Of a DNA stretch of 49,613 nucleotides, positions 43,166 through 49,613 are shown one piece after another. The position numbers were made by a program, and so were the translations under genes. The notes below the pieces were generated by a model that saw nothing but the letters and a program-made list of their open reading frames with translations, did no database searches and was not told the DNA's origin. Position 1 is the stretch's first letter. Every line of letters begins with the position of its first letter. The DNA is from Pseudomonadales bacterium. Its GTDB lineage: Bacteria; Pseudomonadota; Gammaproteobacteria; Pseudomonadales; Azotimanducaceae. The stretch covers positions 1 through 49,613 of the forward strand of contig JANQKS010000019.1 of NCBI GenBank assembly GCA_028281005.1, written 5' to 3'.

Positions 43166-46100
43166 AGACACCGGAATACGTTTGCCCTGTTGCAAGGTCT
43201 TCAACCACAATCAAAACTGGCGCTGGAAATGGCAACGCCGAGTGGGCGATCGGGATGCCACCGCTAAGCACAAGCTGGGCGCACTCTGGATTTACATCGA
43301 AAAAACACCCGCTGTACACCGCACTCACCTTGCTATCTTTATTGCCATTTTGCGATCCCTGCGAAGCCGCGTTTGCGATGTTTTCGCTCAGCTCAAGCGT
43401 ATCCATCATTGTTGATGGTGGCTCCAATGCTGCACCGACGATCTGTTCTACAACGCCTTGATAAAGATCTGGGCCAACAACTCTGACCTTGTACGCGCGG
43501 CCCACTTGGGTGAAGCCAACGCCTTCTATAATCGAACTGGGTACTGTAAAAACATGGAAGCTCTGCGTCGTACCAGCCGTAATAAGCGCGGTTAGCTCAA
43601 GCGGCGATTTCTCTGCTTGTAAAATGCCCGCATCTCGCATCACCAGAGCAGAAGACACAACTCGCGCAACATAGTTGGCGTAAAAGTTTTTAATTATGTT
43701 CATGCGGATCGATGTCGCAGAAAGCATTCCGCCTAGAGTAAAGAAGGTTGGTCTGATGTCTTCGTAAAACTTACCTGGCCCTTCGTATGCATACATTTCG
43801 TTCACTCTGGTATTGTTATATGCGATGCCGTTGTCCGCCAGTATCCCAAGAATAAAATCAATGTCTTGAGCCACACGCTCTGGAATGGTTTGTGCTAACA
43901 GTGCGTAGGTTTGGCCATTAACCGCAAGCTGATTACCCACTCCGAGATTCAAAGCGAGTAGCTGGTCGACCGCTAATTGCAAGTTTTCGTTGATCGCGGT
44001 TGCTCGCACATCGTCGTTGCGCGCTCGAGCCGGATCCAACAGATTGACATAGTTGTTAACCTCACTAAGCGCATCCTCCAACTGATCGATAAGTCCCAGA
44101 GCTGCGCCCAAATTGGACCCACCAGACGGAAAACCAGCACTACTTGCGTCGGCATTCGTGGGTAAGAATCCCTGCTCTGGCGCAAACGGATTCCGCGTAG
44201 CAAGCTCCTCCACATCAATCCCAGCACGTAGTACCACGAGTTGTTGCGCCAGTGCCTGCGCGGTCACTAGATCACCCATGTCCAAAGCCTCCGCTAAATC
44301 ACTAAGAGTGTCAGTGGCTTGATCAATCGTGCTTGCAAGCTGAGCAATCGGCGCATGGTAGTCATCCGCCGCAAACGATTCACGCACAATAACCGTAACC
44401 GTTCGCTCGCCAAATCCGGGCACTTCCACCCTCAGATCAAACGGGCCGCGGGTGTCAGAACTCGTGCTTACGACTTCGCCAGTCGTGCTAGGTGGCGTCC
44501 CACCTGCCCCCGTTTGACCAGAGACAATAACATTTAGAGGTGGAAGCGGCAGAACCGGAAATCCATCGGTATCAAACACGTCAATGGCCAACGCTGTAGA
44601 AGTACTCGCCTCAACAAAATGATCGACAATACGCACTTTGAGTGCGGGTCCGGATGAAACCACAACATCTACAAGATCACCTAAGGCTAATTGCGTGCCA
44701 GGTGCTTCCGATTGCGAGATGATCAGTCCCTTAGGTACTGTATCGCTATTGATAGCCCCAATCGCACCAAGAGCCAAGCCAATATCGTCTAACTCGGCGA
44801 TGGCTGTAGACGTATTTAGGTTAGCCAAGGTGGGGACAAAGATTGGTGGCGGTCCTAGGGAAATCACAAAATCGATAAATGCGCCGGATCCCGCTTGCTG
44901 TCCTCCCGCGATGCTTTGCGAGATGACCTGCCCCGCTGGTACGGTAAGACTATAGTTTTGCGTGACGCTACCCACAGCCAGCCCTTCATCTTCTAGTGCT
45001 TCGTTGGCATCAGATTCTTCAGAACCTAGGATGTCCGGCACCGTAGCAGGTGGCTGAACGTTGATCAGGTAATCTTGGGTATCGGAGTTACCTTGGGCAT
45101 CCGTTACAACTAAATTCACTCGTGCAGAACCGAGATCCCCTGGTGTGGGGGTCCAAGACACGATACCAAGTCCGCTCACAACCATGCCAGATGGCGCATC
45201 CACCAAAGTCCAGGTAAGGCTATCACCGAAGTCCGCATCTGTCGCAAAAGCTGGATATATGTATTCAAAGCCAGGCGACGCCCCTAGTTGCGGGTTTGAT
45301 ACGATAGTAGGCGCGTTGACTGTCGCGATGGCGATACTGACTGTCGCATCCTTGGAATCAGCATTCCCGTCATTCGCCACGTAGCTGAATGCGTCACTCG
45401 CGGACGCGTCTTCTCCAGGCACAACGGTTGCAACGTTAAATTTGTTGAGGCCAGGAATAAGCCATTGTGGCTGTATGTAGGTGGGGATTGAGCCATCTTC
45501 CGCCACATGCGTTGGATGCGAAAGCCATTGATTGCGCAGTGGACGAGCGGGTGGCAGTGGATTACCAGCCAGACCTTCCAGCACTCGTACCGTCTCATCA
45601 AAGGCAATACGAAGTTTTTGTACAACTTCTGCGGCACCGTCCTGGTCAATATCAGCTATCGTCAGATAACCGTTCTCGCGCGTATCTCCCTGACTTACCA
45701 AATCATCGCGGGCTCGCTCAGTACCGTCACCATTCAAGATGTATATACGACGCGCATCGGGCTCGTTAGCGTTACCCATGTTAAGTACTAGCTCATCTAT
45801 GCCATCACGATCTATATCGAAAGCCATTGGAACCGTCGAGGTTTCTGCGGAAGCTAGAAACGTATACACGAAATCAGTGTTTTCATGTGTCCACAAAACA
45901 CTTCCGTCTTCAATATTAAAGGCTGCCAGGTTATAGGTTGTGGAGGTACCAGCATCCCCAAAGAGATAACCTTCGTGAATGACATATTCAGCATCAGGAT
46001 CCCCGTCTAACTCGCCAATCGTAACCCCTCCAAATAGCGGACCGGAAGAAAGACGAGCATTTCGCCACTTAACAGTGCCGTTGTGCTCATAGACAGTATG

Positions 46101-48605
46101 GCCGTCAACATCGATGGCAACAATCTCAGCGAACGGATCGTTATCCGCGTTAACAACTGCCATGTTCAAGTAACTCACATCGCCAGTTTGCGGAAGTCGA
46201 AACTCCAACTGGCCATTGTGATCCAACACCGAATCTCCAAAAAGGATTTCTGGTGTGCCATCCAAATCGATGTCAGCGATCACCCAATGAGCGGCCTGAG
46301 AACTGATCGGGTTAGCGAGATTCGGGGAAATGTATTCCCACAATACCGAGCCGTCACTCGCATTGTAAGCGAAGACGCCTGGATTGAACGTACCTCCCGC
46401 ACGATTTAGACCCACGACCAATTCGATCTGACCATCTCCGTCAAGATCTACTGCGCTAGGTAAAAGATCAGAGAACGCACCCGCCGCTAGAGAAACTGAC
46501 GACAATTCTTCAGAAGCGCCGTTACTACCCCAGACTGGCGAGCCATCCAAATTGAACGCCATTAAACGCGCACGTGGACCTAATGGTTCGGCCAAGAAAT
46601 CACTGCCACCGCCATACGTGGTGACAATTTCCAATTCTGCGTCCGCGTCTAAATTCACAAGCAGCGCTTGACCACCGCTGAAAGTTTCGCCGTAGTTGTT
46701 GCCGCCAAGATCTGTCCATTCTCCACCTATTGGTTTGGGTTGGCAGGTTGCACCGTCATAGACCAGCGTCACGCTGCGACTATTTGCAGAGGTACCAATA
46801 ACAAGTATTTCTACGTTCCCGTCTCGATCGACGTCGGCCACATTGACGTTCTGCGACCTGGACGAACCGGCAAGGCCTTCGGTTTGACACTGTTCGACCA
46901 AACCGACCTCTATCGGTGGAATAGGCGGAGGGGAATACTGAAAAGACCCATCGCCATCAAATGCATCAAGCGTGCCTAACGTCGGAACGCTAGTTTCCGT
47001 CGCCACAAGCAGATCGTTATTTGCATCGGTATCGTTTTCCAGCACGCCAGGTGCGGGAATAGTCAGTAAATCTCGATGCCGAACCGTATACGCATCATCT
47101 ACGGCTACCGGGGGCGCCGGGGGCTCAAGCACGGTAACCATGAAGTTCGCATTGTCCGTTGCGCCGTAAGAGTCGGTGACTGTGGCGGTTAAGTTTACGG
47201 TGCCTGCATCATCTGTCCCTGGCGTCCATGTCAGACTAGCCGATTGTGTATCAAACTGCAGACCCGCCGGGGCACCCGACAAACCAAAGGTAAGGATGTC
47301 ATTTGCATCCGGATCCACAGCACTCAGTGTTAGGTTAAGCGTAGATAGAGCATTAACCATCTGATCCGGAACTGGCTCGATTGTTGGTGCCATATTGGCG
47401 CTCTCCGCCAACACCGTCACGCTGAACATAGTGGAGCTCGACAGACCACCCGGATCGCTAGCACTTAAAGTGAGCTCCGAGCTACCGAGTTGATCCACGT
47501 TTGGCATCCACTCAAGCAACCCAGTAGTCCCATTCAGCGCGACTCCATCAGGCGCGCTCACCACGTTGAAATATAGATTTTCACCTTCCGGATCTGAACC
47601 AGAGACAGACAAGGTTAACTTCTGTCCAACTACCACGGTTTGATTGGCGATGGCATCAATGGATGGAGGTTGATCATCCGATCCGTCATTAACAGCAACT
47701 TGAAAAATCTGACGGTCCGTTAGGCCGGTAAGATCCGTCACAAGCAGGTCAACATCAAAGATTCCTGTGTCAGAGGGTGTCCAGCTGATCAACCCTGAGG
47801 CGGCATCCATCACCATGCCGAGAGGTGCAACTTGTAGTGCATAAGCAAGCACATCCCCTGGATCAGCATCGGTGGCATTCACGTCATATGCATAGCTTTC
47901 GCCCACACCGATATTAGTAACTGGACTAGTGCCAATGACCGGCGAGTTTTCCGCGCTTACCGTCGCTTCAACTTGGACCACGTCAGGGGGTGAATCAAGA
48001 TCGCCATCGTTCACAACAAGGGTTGCGTTGTAGAGCCCAGGGATATCCGGGGTGAAACTCGTTACGGGTGTACTTGCGTTGCTAAGAATTGCATTGCTAC
48101 CCACGGGGGCGTTAAGTGTCCAATTGTAGCTAAGGCTCTCACCCTCTGGGTCAGATGATCCTGTACCATCTAGCGAGACGAGAGTACCTACATTCACGTT
48201 TTGATCCGGCCCCGCATCAGCAACCGGCGCTTGATTTAGAGGCTCTTCGTTGCCGGTAAAGCTTAAGGCGATATTGCTTTCTCTAAAGCGAAAGCGCCGA
48301 TTGTGGCGAATGGTAATCGTGTCATCGGGAACTAAATTACCGTTTGGAAAATTACCAACATCCAAGGTGCTTTCAACGATGGTGGTTGCGTTTGCTGTAG
48401 ATGATGCAGTGCCACTCACCTCTGTCAGCGCTGCACCAGGATTCACCAAATTTACTCGAATGACATATTCAAACACCGTTCTATTGATACGTTGACTTGA
48501 AACGAATTCGACGCCTGAGACTTCAATGTCTTCTACCCCGCTATATGCAGCTGGACCCCATAACATCACCGACAAGTAAAGTGTCGCGGTTGCGATCATT
48601 CGCAT
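43131..48605 (-). CDS. giant secreted protein with Ig-like, FG-GAP and PASTA domains
   Basis: An 1824-residue protein with signal peptide (1-21). Order: unassigned ~25-120; PKD/Ig-like ~125-215; three putative Ig-like domains at ~219-305, 313-400 and 406-493; the first half of a cadherin-like domain ~497-560 (AVDDAYTVRH, GVLENDTDAN, GDGSFQYSPP); eight FG-GAP/VCBS-type calcium motifs between 591 and 994 (for example DVDRDGNVEI, DLDGDGQIEL, DIDQDGAAEV); the second half of the cadherin-like domain ~1065-1096 (SDAFSYVANDGNAD); another Ig-like ~1098-1184; two PASTA repeats ~1188-1252 and ~1254-1320; an unassigned helical and beta C-terminal ~1400-1824 without an anchor. A surface or secreted binding protein. 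GGGGGTG precedes the ATG at 48605. PASTA domains normally sit on Ser/Thr kinases, and a kinase gene is nearby. Confidence 0.9.
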   Translation of the reverse strand: MRMIATATLYLSVMLWGPAAYSGVEDIEVSGVEFVSSQRINRTVFEYVIRVNLVNPGAALTEVSGTASSTANATTIVESTLDVGNFPNGNLVPDDTITIRHNRRFRFRESNIALSFTGNEEPLNQAPVADAGPDQNVNVGTLVSLDGTGSSDPEGESLSYNWTLNAPVGSNAILSNASTPVTSFTPDIPGLYNATLVVNDGDLDSPPDVVQVEATVSAENSPVIGTSPVTNIGVGESYAYDVNATDADPGDVLAYALQVAPLGMVMDAASGLISWTPSDTGIFDVDLLVTDLTGLTDRQIFQVAVNDGSDDQPPSIDAIANQTVVVGQKLTLSVSGSDPEGENLYFNVVSAPDGVALNGTTGLLEWMPNVDQLGSSELTLSASDPGGLSSSTMFSVTVLAESANMAPTIEPVPDQMVNALSTLNLTLSAVDPDANDILTFGLSGAPAGLQFDTQSASLTWTPGTDDAGTVNLTATVTDSYGATDNANFMVTVLEPPAPPVAVDDAYTVRHRDLLTIPAPGVLENDTDANNDLLVATETSVPTLGTLDAFDGDGSFQYSPPPIPPIEVGLVEQCQTEGLAGSSRSQNVNVADVDRDGNVEILVIGTSANSRSVTLVYDGATCQPKPIGGEWTDLGGNNYGETFSGGQALLVNLDADAELEIVTTYGGGSDFLAEPLGPRARLMAFNLDGSPVWGSNGASEELSSVSLAAGAFSDLLPSAVDLDGDGQIELVVGLNRAGGTFNPGVFAYNASDGSVLWEYISPNLANPISSQAAHWVIADIDLDGTPEILFGDSVLDHNGQLEFRLPQTGDVSYLNMAVVNADNDPFAEIVAIDVDGHTVYEHNGTVKWRNARLSSGPLFGGVTIGELDGDPDAEYVIHEGYLFGDAGTSTTYNLAAFNIEDGSVLWTHENTDFVYTFLASAETSTVPMAFDIDRDGIDELVLNMGNANEPDARRIYILNGDGTERARDDLVSQGDTRENGYLTIADIDQDGAAEVVQKLRIAFDETVRVLEGLAGNPLPPARPLRNQWLSHPTHVAEDGSIPTYIQPQWLIPGLNKFNVATVVPGEDASASDAFSYVANDGNADSKDATVSIAIATVNAPTIVSNPQLGASPGFEYIYPAFATDADFGDSLTWTLVDAPSGMVVSGLGIVSWTPTPGDLGSARVNLVVTDAQGNSDTQDYLINVQPPATVPDILGSEESDANEALEDEGLAVGSVTQNYSLTVPAGQVISQSIAGGQQAGSGAFIDFVISLGPPPIFVPTLANLNTSTAIAELDDIGLALGAIGAINSDTVPKGLIISQSEAPGTQLALGDLVDVVVSSGPALKVRIVDHFVEASTSTALAIDVFDTDGFPVLPLPPLNVIVSGQTGAGGTPPSTTGEVVSTSSDTRGPFDLRVEVPGFGERTVTVIVRESFAADDYHAPIAQLASTIDQATDTLSDLAEALDMGDLVTAQALAQQLVVLRAGIDVEELATRNPFAPEQGFLPTNADASSAGFPSGGSNLGAALGLIDQLEDALSEVNNYVNLLDPARARNDDVRATAINENLQLAVDQLLALNLGVGNQLAVNGQTYALLAQTIPERVAQDIDFILGILADNGIAYNNTRVNEMYAYEGPGKFYEDIRPTFFTLGGMLSATSIRMNIIKNFYANYVARVVSSALVMRDAGILQAEKSPLELTALITAGTTQSFHVFTVPSSIIEGVGFTQVGRAYKVRVVGPDLYQGVVEQIVGAALEPPSTMMDTLELSENIANAASQGSQNGNKDSKVSAVYSGCFFDVNPECAQLVLSGGIPIAHSALPFPAPVLIVVEDLATGQTYSGVYAFFPLLPSEP

Positions 48606-48660
48606 ACCTCACCCCCAGATCTCTATGTTCCTACAGCATCAAGACGCAGTTTTTTTATTA

Positions 48661-48725
48661 AAGGGATCAAATTCGTTTTCAAACTTACATCTTTGTTACA
48701 TTTTCTAGGCTACGCGTGATCCCTT
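48661..48725. promoter_or_regulatory. 9-bp inverted repeat in the divergent promoter region
   Basis: AAGGGATCA (48661-48669) and TGATCCCTT (48717-48725) are perfect complements 47 bases apart, between the giant gene and the divergent PEP-CTERM gene. They could be paired operator half-sites for shared control. The 189-base region is A/T-rich with no assignable -35/-10 pair. Confidence 0.35.
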
Positions 48726-48794
48726 AGCCGGAGGTTTCCCGTCTATCAATAACAACGACAACAAGGCGGTACGCTATCGCTTTTGAGGGGAATT

Positions 48795-49403
48795 ATGAGA
48801 CGAACAAGCCTACGCACCCTTTTACTGCTGCTTGGGTTGGGGTTTGGCCAAGCTACGCTGGCCCAACCGATTTTTTATACGGCGACAGATCTCGTTGACA
48901 CTGGTAGTGGTGATCTATGGCGCTATGACTATGAAATCGCTAACACGACAACGGAAGTCGTAATTGGCCTTTTTGAGATTTTCTTTGACGCAAACGACTA
49001 CGAGTTCATCTTGGACGGTCAGGCACCTAATGAATTCGTTGATGAGTCTACATTCAATGTCGCCGACGGTTGGCTTGGATTTGTTCTCGACGAAGGACCT
49101 TCCCCAGACGAACCGGGGGCGTTCAGTGTCAGCTTTGGTGAATTTTTCGAGGAACCTATGCCTCTCATCTCGCCAGATCCTGGCTTAGCGATTACCAATT
49201 TTTGGATCGAGTTTATTTGGACGGGTGACGGAACTCCAGGCAGCCAATTGGTGAACGCGTACAGCTATGATGACTTATTCGGGCCACCGGTCTTAATGTT
49301 TGGTACTGAAACCCGTGCTCCGGTTCCTGTACCAGAGCCATCTACGTTTGGTTTGCTCTTTCTAGGTATCGCCGCTCTCTTCATGAAACGGCGCCATTTC
49401 TGA
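48795..49403 (+). CDS. PEP-CTERM sorting domain protein
   Basis: A 202-residue exported protein: signal peptide (TLLLLLGLGFGQATLAQP) and a C-terminal sorting signal VPEPSTFGLLFLGIAALF followed by the basic tail MKRRHF, which is the classic PEP motif, membrane helix and positive end cut by an exosortase (XrtA/EpsH), encoded elsewhere. The middle is acidic, beta-rich and rich in aromatic residues (WRYDYEIANTT, FEIFFDANDYEF), like other secreted PEP-CTERM matrix proteins. GAGGGG lies four bases before the ATG at 48795. It diverges from the giant protein and may share its promoter region. Confidence 0.9.
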   Translation: MRRTSLRTLLLLLGLGFGQATLAQPIFYTATDLVDTGSGDLWRYDYEIANTTTEVVIGLFEIFFDANDYEFILDGQAPNEFVDESTFNVADGWLGFVLDEGPSPDEPGAFSVSFGEFFEEPMPLISPDPGLAITNFWIEFIWTGDGTPGSQLVNAYSYDDLFGPPVLMFGTETRAPVPVPEPSTFGLLFLGIAALFMKRRHF

Positions 49404-49418
49404 TCGCAGGGAGGCGTT

Positions 49419-49462
49419 GGGCCACTGAGTAGTCTGCATAGGGACTTGCACTACAGTGGCCC
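49419..49462 (+). terminator. candidate terminator hairpin after the PEP-CTERM gene
   Basis: GGGCCACTG (49419-49427) pairs with CAGTGGCCC (49454-49462); pairing continues with TAGT/ACTA. No T-run follows. It may end the PEP-CTERM transcript or belong to the end of the adjacent IS. Confidence 0.4.
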
Positions 49463-49527
49463 TGTCGTCGGGTGTCTACTACAGAATCAATCAGAGTGGG
49501 CACCGCCTGATGTGACTAGAAGCGGTC

Positions 49528-49613
49528 TCAAAAGTAGTTTCTAAGCAAAATCATGATGCATCCGAGGTGAATGAAGCCGAGAAAGTTCTCGGCGTATCTC
49601 TCGTAGCGAGTCA
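49528..49613 (-). CDS. IS5-type transposase, C-terminal end (cut by window edge)
   Basis: The minus strand from the window edge reads RYERYAENFLGFIHLGCIMI then LLRNYF and a stop (TGA at 49530-49528). This is the characteristic end of IS5-family (IS427/IS1031-like) DDE transposases, in which ENFLGFIHLGC is a conserved tail. Only 27 codons are inside the window, so intactness cannot be judged. It borders the A/T-rich segment holding the kinase and sigma genes. Confidence 0.8.
   Translation of the reverse strand, partial: TRYERYAENFLGFIHLGCIMILLRNYF

Noticed and set aside
1-49613. CRISPR array, tRNA or rRNA genes
   Set aside because: No regularly spaced repeats and no tRNA- or rRNA-like sequence was recognised in any intergenic stretch.

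Overview
The window reads as chromosome of a marine-type gammaproteobacterium. CmoA/CmoB, SirB2, Ppk1/Ppx, a PA0069-family radical SAM protein and a PEP-CTERM protein occur together with genes for fatty-acid, alkane or aromatic-type oxidation: two acyl-CoA dehydrogenases, an enoyl-CoA hydratase, a Baeyer-Villiger-type monooxygenase, an LLM oxidoreductase, and aldehyde and alcohol dehydrogenases. This mix resembles Halieaceae/Spongiibacteraceae-like bacteria, but that placement is inference. Genes are densely packed, many begin with GTG or TTG, and no rRNA, tRNA or CRISPR array was found.

Layout. 0-3.5 kb: a structured inverted repeat, a sulfotransferase, a YceI protein, a MATE/ANKH-like membrane protein and SirB2. 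3.5-8.7 kb: a co-directional run of sodium:alanine symporter, exported amidohydrolase, alpha/beta hydrolase (the last two coupled by TGATG) and a CinA-like/nucleotidylyltransferase fusion. 8.8-13.5 kb, minus strand: a BlaR1-like peptidase with TonB and TPR regions, its BlaI-like repressor with a 37-bp palindromic operator candidate, a Nei/Fpg glycosylase and a MATE exporter. 13.6-17.2 kb: enoyl-CoA hydratase, LLM oxidoreductase, flavin reductase and acyl-CoA dehydrogenase, closed by a ~141-bp palindromic element. 17.4-25.4 kb: LemA with an M48 protease fused to a TerB-like tail, ppx and ppk1 abutting tail to tail, then cmoA-cmoB. 25.6-34.5 kb: monooxygenase, a small HTH-like/TM protein, acyl-CoA dehydrogenase, a lipoprotein, Smr and phytanoyl-CoA dioxygenase-like genes, a divergent ALDH/ADH pair around four 10-bp tandem repeats, a methyltransferase and a small unknown. 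34.6-38.8 kb: APC and SSS transporters and a PA0069-family radical SAM gene whose promoter spacer is a near-consensus LexA box.

From about 38.8 kb to the window end the sequence is visibly richer in A+T, uses different codons and ends in the tail of an IS5-type transposase, so it looks like acquired DNA. It holds a membrane Ser/Thr kinase with a TPR-like exported half, an ECF sigma factor of the type with a Thr where region 2.2 is usually acidic, a trypsin-like lipoprotein protease, a 1824-residue secreted protein (Ig-like, FG-GAP and PASTA domains) and a PEP-CTERM protein. My main proposal is that this is one envelope-to-nucleus-like signalling unit: surface protein and protease outside, kinase across the membrane, and a sigma factor activated by phosphorylation inside.
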